NCBI GenBank assembly: GCA_905397405.1
Contig: CAJPVJ010000446.1
Coordinates: 1 to 25,141 of the forward strand
From: Oppiella nova
Taxonomy: Eukaryota > Arthropoda > Arachnida > Sarcoptiformes > Oppiidae
Direction of reading: 5' to 3'
DNA length: 25,141 bases
Below the pieces are notes generated by a model, which saw only the letters and a list, made by a program, of their open reading frames with translations, was not told the DNA's origin and did no database searches. A program made the translations under genes and the position numbers. Below, piece after piece: positions 1 to 8,202 of the stretch (its first letter is position 1; every line of letters starts with the position of its first letter).

Positions 1-110
1 TGTCTCTGCCACCAAAAGTGGCCGACATATCTGAGATCACACCGGACTAACCGTGATATACAAAGATAATAATAATAATAATAATAATAATATACAAAGA
101 TAATAATAAA
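1..110. repeat. 3' tail of a SINE-like repeat with (AAT)n tail
   Basis: The first 60 bases resemble the end of the element that follows at 111-240. Both have a GGCCGAC word followed about 25-30 bases later by ACCGGA-TTAA/CTAA-type sequence. They run into an (AAT)n tail at about 64-92, and then TATACAAAGATAATAATAA is repeated at about 93-110. A simple-sequence tail after a non-coding body is typical of SINEs. The 5' part lies outside the window, so the family assignment rests only on resemblance to the next copy. Confidence 0.4.
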
Positions 111-240
111 GGAGGCACAGTGGTGTAGTGGTTAAGGCGTTGGGCTATAGTGTAGGAGTGTGTGAGCAAACGGACATCCGGGACGTGTTGGCCCAGTACC
201 AGGCCGACCACTCCAGTATCCTATACCGGATTAAGGAAAT
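111..240 (+). mobile_element. tRNA-derived SINE-like element
   Basis: The stretch starting GGAGGCACAGTGGTGTAGTGG contains a good RNA polymerase III A-box-like word (TGGTGTAGTGG, 121-131), followed by GTTAAGGCG as in tRNA-derived SINE heads. A recognisable B-box (GGTTCGANNCC) is not intact: the matching place near 160-180 reads GTGAGCAAACGGACATCC. The body continues with GTGTTGGCCCAGTACCAGGCCGACC. It is more GC-rich than its surroundings and lies right after another SINE-like tail. Without a second full copy in the window, the exact 3' end and target-site duplication cannot be set. Confidence 0.5.
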
Positions 241-460
241 CATTAACATAGAGATTAATTAAGTAAATTTAACAATTTATTAACTATTTAAATAAATAAA
301 TCTGATATTAATATACTAAACTGACGTTTAAACTCTGTTTGAATAATTTTGAATAAGAATTATATAAATTTATATTTACTAAATCAGTTTAAAATAATCA
401 TATATTGTCTATGGCAATATAAAAATTTATTGCGTACGCAATCAATGAATGGACCCATAC

Positions 461-533
461 CTTGACCAGATACCGTGATAATGAACGCCGTCAATACGCA
501 AACACCTGACCAGGCTATTAGTTTATAATAAAT
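461..533 (-). pseudogene. Decayed signal-peptide exon of a second C-type lectin gene
   Basis: Read on the minus strand, this stretch aligns without gaps to exon 1 of the intact lectin at 1948-2020. It has the same 73-bp length, the same AATAGCC/CATAGCC core, a similar hydrophobic translation (AWSGVCVLTAFIITVSGQ) and the same CAAG|GTAT splice donor (GT at 460-459). The codon matching the initiator ATG is ATT, so the normal start is lost. The Cys-rich exon expected about 50 bp downstream is absent; AT-rich sequence and then the SINE occupy that space. It is best read as an orphan exon left by a lectin duplication, unless later exons lie left of the window behind a long intron. Confidence 0.6.
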
Positions 534-931
534 TTTTATTTTTATAAATGAATGTTAACTAATATAGCTAAATTTGAGAAAGTAGTGTTTGAGTAGTACT
601 TAAATAAAAAGGGTGAATAGCATCTAATTTTGTTGTTAATTAAAATGTTTTATACAAAAATAAAACACATTTTCTAAAACATTCAACAATTGTTTGCTGG
701 TTAATAATAGTTTTACATTATTAAAAGACTTATAATATATCCTTTGTTTTATATTATTTTATGAACTAATAATGTTTATAGTTAGACTTCACAGGAGAAT
801 AATCAAAAATAATACGTATGACCTGGAACAAAAGAAATAACTAAACAATGGCATAACTTTTTAAAAAAACAAACAATATTTATTTATAAAAAAAATAATA
901 TTTTAATTTATAATAAAGGTTTTTGGATATT
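534..931. other. AT-rich intergenic stretch
   Basis: I see no open frame of coding character and no structured repeat in this AT-rich DNA. It separates the relic lectin exon from the GA/CT microsatellite pair. Confidence 0.5.
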
Positions 932-962
<31 letters not shown>

Positions 963-989
963 GAGAGAGACTAAATTATGCTAAATTTA

Positions 990-1039
<50 letters not shown>

Positions 1040-1047
1040 ACTCTCAC
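932..1047. repeat. Head-to-head (GA)n / (CT)n microsatellite pair
   Basis: A (GA)n tract (932-970) and a (CT)n tract (991-1047, with a few C-G and CA interruptions) face each other across a short AT spacer containing CTAAATTATGCTAAATTTAT. The two arms are complementary and could fold into a long hairpin. The pair lies just beyond the 3' end of the lectin gene. Confidence 0.9.
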
Positions 1048-1113
1048 TATATAAAGACACACTTTATCAATTATTTTAATATTTCTTGAATAAAAAATTA
1101 TGCAACCAAAAAT

Positions 1114-1119
1114 TTTATT
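1114..1119 (-). terminator. Candidate polyadenylation signal of the lectin gene
   Basis: On the minus strand this is AATAAA, about 60 bp past the lectin stop codon, a normal place for a poly(A) signal. In such AT-rich DNA the hexamer occurs by chance, so support is positional only. Confidence 0.4.
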
Positions 1120-1180
1120 AGACAAAAAGTAAAAGCATTTCAGAATTTTGAAAATTAATTTCGGGGTCCAGTACAGTTTA

Positions 1181-2020
1181 CTAAAAGCAGCATGCGCGCT
1201 CACAAACCGCTACAAAATTAAAGCCGCTCCACCCTGTTTGACCGCAACCGTAATCGTACCACTGGTTACCGCTTCCCCCGTTTATGAACACGCACAGCTC
1301 ATTTGCACTCCCACCATTGGGATCGGAACCGGCAAAGTTATTGTACATGGTCATGTCATCGCCATCGGACCATATGAAACTGGTGGACGGGTTGTTGCTA
1401 CTATCGACCCTGGTGGTCCACAACCACACGCTACTACCCAGGTTCGTTGACGTGAACAGGTTGATCAAGAAAGTGTTTTTCATGCTATTTTTGTTGGTGA
1501 CCAGGTGAGCGCCGTACGTGTTTTTGCAATATGCCAGGGCAGCGCCGTAGGTCGTGGCCGTTTTGGGGCCAATGATCACGCACGTGTTGTCAGGTGCCAG
1601 GCTCCATCCCGGTGGACAGGCTGTTTTTATATTTGTATGGGAATAACATTAGAAATGTATATAAAATTAAATTTAATACATGTATATACATTAAATAGTA
1701 TTTAAAAGTATAACTCATTAGTTTTCACAATTAAAATATTATTTAATTTTTACTTTTATATGACAAACCCTCTAGCTAATATAATGGAAATTAGTCAAGC
1801 TCAATTTGCAACTTACTTGATGGTCCTGAACACTGGGAGCAATCTGTAGTCGCGCCGCATTGACAATCACAATTACACAGAGGTGCACACGTGCCTGTTA
1901 ATAAATGCAAAAATGTACCATTTACAATTAATAACAAGTGTATATACCTTGAGCGTAAGCGCTGACAATGAATGACAGCATAACATAGGCAACTGAGCCG
2001 GCTATGATTTTATTGAACAT
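1181..2020 (-). CDS. Secreted C-type lectin, three exons
   Basis: This encodes a probably secreted recognition protein with one C-type lectin domain (CTLD). Exons on the minus strand are 2020-1948, 1894-1817 and 1620-1181, with GT-AG introns of 53 bp (1895-1947) and 196 bp (1621-1816). They join in frame to a 196-aa protein. The start is chosen because the 24 residues after ATG (2018-2020) form a clean signal peptide (MFNKIIAGSVAYVMLSF... ending SAYAQ). Exon 2 gives a short Cys-rich linker (residues 25-50, seven Cys). The CTLD spans about residues 52-193: CPPGW with Cys52/Cys64 (long-form pair), Cys82/Cys190 (whole-domain pair), VWLW at 115-118 (the WIGL position), and Cys160/Cys176. The sugar-site motifs are altered: DPN at 150-152 instead of EPN and WYD at 171-173 instead of WND, so calcium-dependent sugar binding is uncertain. 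The protein ends in ACCF. Domain identity is strong; the ligand is unknown. Confidence 0.9.
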
Positions 2021-2093
2021 TATTGATTATTATAGTAAATATAATAGTTGTACAGTAATGTTTAATTGATACAGTTTATTAAAGCAACCGAGT

Positions 2094-2100
2094 TTAAATA
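2094..2100 (-). promoter_or_regulatory. Possible TATA box of the lectin gene
   Basis: On the minus strand TATTTAA lies about 75 bp upstream of the lectin ATG. With a start site about 30 bp further on (near 2068-2070, where ATCAATT could serve as initiator), the 5' UTR would be about 50 nt. The background is very AT-rich, so this is weak. Confidence 0.25.
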
Positions 2101-3119
2101 CTTAACAAGAATTTGAAAAAACACTTGTACACAATTTTAACACAAAAACAATGTTTAAAAACATAATATATTTTATATTAAATAATAGAAATATAAAAAT
2201 TTTGTATTGTTTTTGTAATTTTATAAAACTTAATTATGAATTGTTTTTTGACCTGTAACAATAGAAATAAAACTAACTGAGCTTATAGAATATATATATA
2301 TATATTTCTCAATATTTTTAACAATATATATATATATAATATTAAATAAATTAACAATATGATTAATTAAAGCATAACACTTTTATTTAATAACTTATTT
2401 TACAACCATTATATAAAAATAGAAAAACAATTAAACAATAGTATTTCAAAATTAGTTGAGTCAATAAATTGTTGTACTGTATTTATATATAAACTTTTAA
2501 AACTACAATTATAATTAAATTAACTTACAATACTTAAACATAGCAGAACAATATAATAAAATGTTCGCATACTTTTACAACTGAAACATTTAAAAATTAA
2601 ATTAACTTTTTTATTAAGAATAATTGTAGCTATACACTAATATAAATATGATACAAATAAATTTTGGTATTAATTAGCATACAATTTAATTATACATTTG
2701 ACCAAGATTAATAGACATAAGTAATTACTGTGATAGTAAATTAAAAATGATAATAAATTATGATATAAAATAATTATCGATAAACAGTAGTTTGTTTAGA
2801 AAGAGTAACGTTGTGCAGATATTTCAATCCAGGTGCAATGCAAACTAGTACATGTCCAACATTTTTAGTAATTTTATCATAAAAATCGCCAATACTAATG
2901 TTAAATTGAAGTAAACATCAAAATATACAATAAATTAATTTAAATTCCTAGTATAAATTTTATAAGGCATTTTAAAATAAAACCCGCAGTTTTACTTTAT
3001 TTGTTTATTAAAACACTTTATTAATAAAGTAAACAGGATAAAATTAAAATCTTAATCAAGCTTTATTACAGTAAAATAAATATATTTTAATTTCAAATCA
3101 AACATTTGAAAAATTGTAG
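2101..3119. other. AT-rich intergenic region with (TA)n tracts
   Basis: No coding sequence is recognised. It holds two facing (TA)n runs at about 2291-2306 and 2322-2337 and a perfect 16-bp palindrome ACTTTATTAATAAAGT at 3015-3030. It should include the lectin promoter at its left end and, if the first F-box gene has an upstream exon, that exon. I could not identify one. Confidence 0.5.
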
Positions 3120-4058
3120 ATCAGTGATTTGCCGCAAGAGTTATGGGAAGAGATATTCAACGAAATGGACTTTCGGTCCAAAGTGAGGGTTCGGTCGGTG
3201 TGTCGGCGGTGGAGAGGTATCTGTGATAACTGGTTCACAAAAGTCGACACACTTTTCATGAAAGCCACTGATTTGAATGAGTCGAGCGATCACTTCCAGT
3301 TATATGGCTATCCACACAACCCAACCACTAGTTGTGACATTCAATTGTGTGAATTACTGGACGAAACATTCAATCGACGCATCATTCAAAAAATTATAGT
3401 CGAAATTATGGCACAATTTCCACAAATGAATCAAATATTCATTCATTTCGGCGAAGAATTTATCATTTTTGAAGACAACTATAAATATGATGAAGAGATT
3501 TGCAAATTTATTGAACGCTTAGTGATTGGGAACTGTCTATCAAATTTCCACCACTTATGCATCACATCCAACGATGTCGGGTATGATCTCAGTCTCAGTG
3601 AGGCTCATGTATTAGTGGATCAGTTCACAGACCTCCGAGTATTGCAATTGTCGTGCGAACGGCTATACATTGAGGAGAAAACATTGGATTTATTGGTCAC
3701 ACATTTGCCACAACTAGAAGTGCTTACTGTACTGGATATGAGATTTACTTCGTGGCCATTTAACAACAGTGGAAAAATATGGCGGCATTTGAATCCGGGT
3801 ATAAAAGCTATCTATTCTTCTGGAGACCTATTGAACCCTCAATGCATACAAGTGTTGGCCGACAGACCATTGAATCGGTTACAGGAACTACGGGTCAAAC
3901 ACTTCAACCCAAATATTATGCCACTAATAGCCCAACACTTCCAATCGCTGAGGGAGTTATGGGTGGAGTTGTATTGGAGTGTCAGTGCCTATGAGGAGAC
4001 ACACCATTCATTTAATAACAATCGGCTTTTTAAAGGTATATCACGACTGAAGACTTAG
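3120..4058 (+). CDS. F-box / leucine-rich-repeat protein, copy 1 (C-terminally shortened)
   Basis: The N-terminus is an F-box (LPQELWEEIFNEMDFRSKV..., about residues 1-36 counting from the TTG at 3129), the motif that binds Skp1 in SCF ubiquitin ligases. Irregular leucine-rich repeats follow (LRVLQLSCERL, LPQLEVLTVLD, LQELRVKHF, LRELWVELYW), which normally bind the substrate. The frame is open from 3120. A TAG stands directly upstream (3117-3119) with no in-frame ATG before the F-box. Either an upstream exon splices at the weak acceptor TTGTAG (3118-3119), or translation starts at the internal ATG (3165), losing part of the F-box. Copy 2 continues past SRLKT with further repeats. Copy 1 stops there (TAG 4056-4058) after a 1-nt shift relative to copy 2, and homology then ends. 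It may be a truncated but expressed paralogue or an early pseudogene. Confidence 0.65.
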   Translation: MSDLPQELWEEIFNEMDFRSKVRVRSVCRRWRGICDNWFTKVDTLFMKATDLNESSDHFQLYGYPHNPTTSCDIQLCELLDETFNRRIIQKIIVEIMAQFPQMNQIFIHFGEEFIIFEDNYKYDEEICKFIERLVIGNCLSNFHHLCITSNDVGYDLSLSEAHVLVDQFTDLRVLQLSCERLYIEEKTLDLLVTHLPQLEVLTVLDMRFTSWPFNNSGKIWRHLNPGIKAIYSSGDLLNPQCIQVLADRPLNRLQELRVKHFNPNIMPLIAQHFQSLRELWVELYWSVSAYEETHHSFNNNRLFKGISRLKT

Positions 4059-4433
4059 CAGAGAATCGGTATGAGCAGAGGTGTTATAATTATATTAGCA
4101 AACAGTTTTTAGTAGTTTTCACACCACCCTTGAGAGCGTTTGAAAACTAATTTATAAATAAAATGTTTTGCAATCTCACTTAAGTTCCGTAAGAATCAAA
4201 GCCAGATTCGCTCGCTATTGTTGAGTACTGACCTGTTTCCGGCTAAATGTGGACAACTTCTCCCATTTGCCCGTTGGACTGTTGAGTAGTAGTTCTCTGC
4301 GTCCTACAATCGGGTGACTCAACCCTTGTATTGTTTTAAAGCATAGCAGCATTTCATGTCATTTCCATTATGGAGTGATTCTTTTTGACGCGTAATGCAT
4401 TTGACACTTTGTGTTTATTATAAGAAATATCTG
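4059..4433. other. 3' flank of F-box copy 1, no recognised gene
   Basis: AATAAA at 4157-4162 is a plausible poly(A) signal for F-box copy 1. From about 4190 to 4390 the sequence is less AT-rich than other spacers but has no long open frame and no match I recognise. It may be degraded coding or transposon sequence. Confidence 0.4.
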
Positions 4434-4726
4434 GTCTTGGGTCATTTGACCTACGGGACATTTGACCTACAAATGTTCAAAATTGAACTTTTACCCTCAT
4501 TCAACTCAGGAACAAAAAATAAACATTTTTCAAAAAATAAACATTTTTCAAAAAATTTTCATAAAGTACGTCTCTACATATCTACGTTATTTGTGGACGA
4601 ATTTATTTTTAAACGTTATTTTTGAATTCCTTACCTAACCTAAACTTACCTAAAAATGTTTTCATCCATAAATAACGTGTTTGAATTTGTAGGTCAAATG
4701 TCCCGTAGATCAAATGACCGAATACC
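4434..4726. mobile_element. Mutator-like MITE with 10-bp target duplication
   Basis: This is a 293-bp non-coding insert with terminal inverted repeats of about 40 bp. The left end carries GGTCATTTGACCTACGGGAC and the right end, on the minus strand, GGTCATTTGATCTACGGGAC; both continue into ATTTGACCTACAAAT. The insert is flanked by a perfect 10-bp direct repeat GAAATATCTG (4424-4433 and 4727-4736). A 9-11-bp target duplication is the signature of Mutator-like elements. Inside is an 18-bp tandem pair (about 4514-4549). No transposase frame is present, so it would be non-autonomous. Confidence 0.75.
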
Positions 4727-4736
4727 GAAATATCTG

Positions 4737-5035
4737 ATATGTCTGGTCCCCTAACTATACGCTACCGAAACTATGGTCGACTCGTGAACCGCTCGCTCGT
4801 ATCGACCAACTAAGAGATAAACAACCGATTGGTTGCAAATCATTGTAAAAGTAAACTACATATACCGCTCGGCACCCGACAAAACGTACAATAAGCTGTG
4901 CACCGGCACCAGAAATCGTTACAATATAGAGCTTAAATTGTTTGTTAAATTACAATTACCTAATATTTTTAATACTATGTAAATAATTTATAAAACATAT
5001 TATGATATACGCTATAAATATACTGATGAAATATT
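4737..5035. other. Intergenic stretch between F-box copies
   Basis: Moderate-GC sequence to about 4920, then AT-rich. I recognise no gene or repeat here. Confidence 0.4.
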
Positions 5036-5560
5036 TCCATAAATGACACCAACAAATACCCTGAATGTCCAACACGACCGAACACGTTACGTCATATTAC
5101 CCAAAGTTATCTATAGTGACCCCTAAAGGTCCCTGAGTCCCACCAAAAGTAGTTTGCCTACCATAAATGACTCCAACCTACCCTTGATGTGATCATTACC
5201 AATATATTCATTATGAAGGATGGGCGCCATGTCTATTTACTGACCCCTAAATGTCCCTGAGGTCCGACACATGGGTCAAAATATGATGAATTACCATATG
5301 GTATACACTGGTTATGTGACGATTGCAAATTTACGTATTTTCATCAAGATTACACTGTGATGCATAAAAGTCTACATGTCCCATACCCGTGATGTAGGCT
5401 TTAATAAGTGATTCTGATCAACCTCTGGTATGACCATCAAAAAATGAACACTAAATGTAGTATTTTATTCATGATTACCCATGATGCCAAAAGGTGTCAC
5501 GTGACACCATGAAGTTAACGGCCATAATTAATGACTCCGTCATATACCTTGTTTGACATT
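5036..5560 (+). repeat. Degenerate tandem array, unit about 122 bp
   Basis: Two word pairs recur at nearly the same offset. CATAAATGACACCAAC at about 5038 matches CATAAATGACTCCAAC at about 5162. TGACCCCTAAAGGTCCCTGA at about 5118 matches TGACCCCTAAATGTCCCTGA at about 5239. A more decayed third or fourth unit may include AATTAATGACTCCGTC near 5526. The array also contains a perfect 16-bp palindrome GGTGTCACGTGACACC (5493-5508). It is non-coding. Confidence 0.55.
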
Positions 5561-5880
5561 CACCAAGATACATTATTAAATTAATCCTGCAAAATATTGT
5601 GCTAAATGGCATTTGAATTCATTTCTATCTAGTCTTAGAAAAGTGAATTGCTTCTTGAATGCAAGGTGCAAATGATCCTGAATCAATAATGAAGATTAAT
5701 ACTTCGTAATTTAATGTGAATTTATATTAACTTAGCAAAACTTAGTTAATTTTAATAGTAAGTTTAGCATGAGCTTAATTCATTGTTAAGTAAATTATTT
5801 AAATGCCATAAATAATCAGTAGTTTAGTGCAATTAATTCAGTAAATAAGATATACTGTAGTAAGTGTTGGTTGACTCTCG
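5561..5880. other. AT-rich 5' flank of F-box copy 2
   Basis: AT-rich sequence with no recognised repeat or coding frame. It should contain the promoter of the second F-box gene. It shows no visible similarity to the region upstream of copy 1, so the duplicated segment begins at or near the coding start. Confidence 0.45.
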
Positions 5881-7166
5881 ATGTCCACCAAAGAGATGAA
5901 TGATTTGCCGCAAGAGTTATGGGAAGAGATATTCAACGAAATGGACTTTCGGTCCAAAGTGAGGGTTCGGTCGGTGTGTCGGCGGTGGAGAGGTATCTGA
6001 AAACTGGTTCACAAAAGTCGACACAATTTGCATGAGTCTCATTTAATATCCAATTTAGTGATGACTTCCAGTTATACGGCTATCCACACAACCCGACCAC
6101 CAGTTGTGAAATTCATTTGTCTGAGGTAATCAACCGATCAGACAATCGACACACCATTCAGACAAAGATCACCAAAATTATGAAACAATTTCCTCAATTA
6201 AAGCGATTATTCATGAGCTTCGACGATATGTTTAGTATATTTGATGCTAATTATGATGAGATTTGCAAATTTATTGAACGCTTAGTGATTGGGAACTGTC
6301 CTTCAAATCTTCACCACTTATGCATCACATCCAACGATGTCGGGTATGATCTCAGTCTCAGTGAAGCCCATGTATTAGTGAATCAGTTCCCAGACCTCCG
6401 AGTATTGCAATTGTCGTGCGAACGGCTATTCATTTGGGAGAAAACATTTGATTTATTGATCACACATTTGGCACAACTAGAAGTGCTTATTATAGTGGAT
6501 ATAAGCAATTCAATATGGCCATTTAACAACAGTGGAAATGTATGGCGGCATTTGAATCCGGGTATAAAAACTATCCATACGTCTGGAGAACTATTAAACC
6601 CTCAATGCATACAAGTGTTGGCTGACAGACCACTGAATCAGTTACGGGAACTACGGGTCAAACACTTCAACACTAATATTATGCCATTAATAGCCCAACA
6701 CTTCCAATGTTTGCGTGAGCTATGGGTACAGGTGTGCTGGAGTCCCGATGCACATGACTGGCCCTACAATGAGGTTTTCAAAGATATATCACGTCTGAAG
6801 ACATTGGAGAAACTAAGTGTCGGTGACTGTTGCAGAGTCTCTCACGTGGATGTAGGCGCTCATGAAATCAAACTACTGGCCGATTGTCCAAAATTGAGAT
6901 CCCTTTCCACAAGTTGGTTAGACGTAAAGTATGAGTCTATCGGTGCGATCGGACAGTATTTGGTGGGTCTGACGGAATTGGTTCTCGATGTCCGACACCC
7001 GCGAGGGTTTACCACCGAATTGATTGTCTCATTGATTACAATCGCAAACAAAAGACCCAATCTATGGATCAAATGTAAGGTCAACAGTAGTATTGAAGCG
7101 GAGTTCCTCTCAGTAGGCCATAGGGTGCCTAAAAATATGAGATTAACATTTGATGAACCTGTGTGA
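5881..7166 (+). CDS. F-box / leucine-rich-repeat protein, copy 2 (frame broken after the F-box)
   Basis: ATG at 5881 opens MSTKEMNDLPQELWEEIF..., a full F-box identical to copy 1. Relative to copy 1, 2 nt are missing after 5999, giving a TGA at codon 40 (5998-6000). The body is again open from 6036 to 7166, with repeats matching copy 1 and extending beyond it (LKTLEKLSVGDC, CPKLRSLSTSW, LVGLTELVLDVR), ending in FDEPV. The first in-frame ATG of the body is at 6180. A 44-bp GT-AG excision (5993-6036) would restore the frame but has no pyrimidine tract and would remove conserved sequence, so I do not favour it. The gene is either a recent pseudogene or makes an LRR-only product. The C-terminal half looks well preserved. 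The expected role, if functional, is substrate recognition for an SCF ligase. Confidence 0.65.
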
Positions 7167-7181
7167 TCTAAATATTGCCAA

Positions 7182-7187
7182 ATTAAA
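7182..7187 (+). terminator. Possible poly(A) signal after F-box copy 2
   Basis: ATTAAA lies 15 bp after the stop codon. A canonical AATAAA occurs at 7374-7379 inside the inserted element. Either could be used; sequence alone does not decide. Confidence 0.3.
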
Positions 7188-7241
7188 ATGTATTTTGTTT
7201 AGATTTTGTCATTAGAAAGTGTTTTCATTTATCAGTTTAAT

Positions 7242-7401
7242 ATTTATCATTCAAAACAAAACGACAATCATATCAATAATCTCTTGACATCTTAGTCCTG
7301 ATGATGGTCTCAATGTAGACCGAAAACGTTTTGTTGTTATCTTAAAAATTTTAACCCATTTTCACTGATAATCAATAAACTATTGAAACACAAAAGTCTT
7401 A
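7242..7401 (+). mobile_element. Small hammerhead-bearing retroelement fragment (Penelope-like or retrozyme-like)
   Basis: A 160-bp insert is flanked by a perfect 15-bp direct repeat ATTTATCAGTTTAAT (7227-7241 and 7402-7416), which looks like a target-site duplication. It contains a hammerhead-like core: CTGATGA (7298-7304), a 5-bp hairpin GGTCT/AGACC (7306-7310 and 7317-7321), and then GAAA (7322-7325) followed by ACGTTTTG. Penelope-like retroelements carry hammerhead motifs of this form near their termini. I could not draw a convincing stem I or a clean cleavage triplet, so activity is doubtful. No reverse transcriptase is present. It is either a short end fragment or a small non-autonomous element. 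Confidence 0.55.
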
Positions 7402-7416
7402 ATTTATCAGTTTAAT

Positions 7417-8202
7417 TATAAATCTAATACAATTGTATATACAATTAGTTTCAAACTTTATATTAAAAGAATCTATAACTCAATAACTCAAATAAGTTAG
7501 ATGTATACTGTACTATACTATAAATAATCTATAAATTATTTACTGTAATGTATACTAAACACAATTCAGATATCCATACTGCGCTGGGACTACATGTGAT
7601 GTCAATTTACATTCACATTCGCATGAATTCACACTTTTGTGTCTGAAAACTAAATTTAGACCAAAATCTCTTTAATGGATTAAAAATCTGAAATCCTATT
7701 CAAAGGAATAACAGTAAACCAGTTGTCTATTGAAGCGAACGTAAGAATAAGTTTTTGCAAACAGAATATTCTGTAACTATTTCACAGATTTTACTTTTAT
7801 AGCGAAATACAAACACCAAAATGTACTCAATGTTTGGGAAACTGCTATTTCACATACAGTTTACACTCCATATAATTTACATTCAATAAACTAAATGCTC
7901 CATTTTTAAATTATTAAAATTGCATAAAGTGCTAGTACAATTTTATTATATATTATAAAATGTAAATCATTAATTTAAATATAAATTGGTACAATTATCT
8001 TATAAAATAACAAAATTTGGATTAGACTTTACTTTAATATAACTTTAAAATACTTGTGAATTATAACAGTCATAATAAAACAGTTATAATTCAGTCATAA
8101 TAATTCAGTTATTATAATATTAAACAATTGTTGCATTATTTTAGAAAACATATCGAATTACATTGGTACATTTAGCAAAATATACAGGATCGTATTAGAA
8201 CT
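7417..8202. other. AT-rich intergenic region
   Basis: I recognise no gene. It holds the palindrome CAGAATATTCTG near 7764, which resembles a heat-shock element core and recurs near 10639. It separates two convergently transcribed genes and should carry the 3' UTR and poly(A) signal of the minus-strand gene; one AATAAA on the minus strand is at 7942-7947. Confidence 0.4.

Noticed and set aside
64-110. CRISPR-like or satellite array from repeated ATAATAAT/ATACAAAG words
   Set aside because: It is an (AAT)n SINE tail in a eukaryotic genome, with no spacers of regular length.
1148-1705. Plus-strand open frames of 66-100 codons opposite the lectin gene
   Set aside because: They are antisense shadows of the lectin CTLD exon, with no domain and no plausible start context.
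5993-6036. 44-bp GT-AG intron joining the F-box of copy 2 to its LRR body
   Set aside because: It would restore the frame, but it lacks a pyrimidine tract, is shorter than the 53-bp lectin intron, and would delete sequence that copy 1 codes for.
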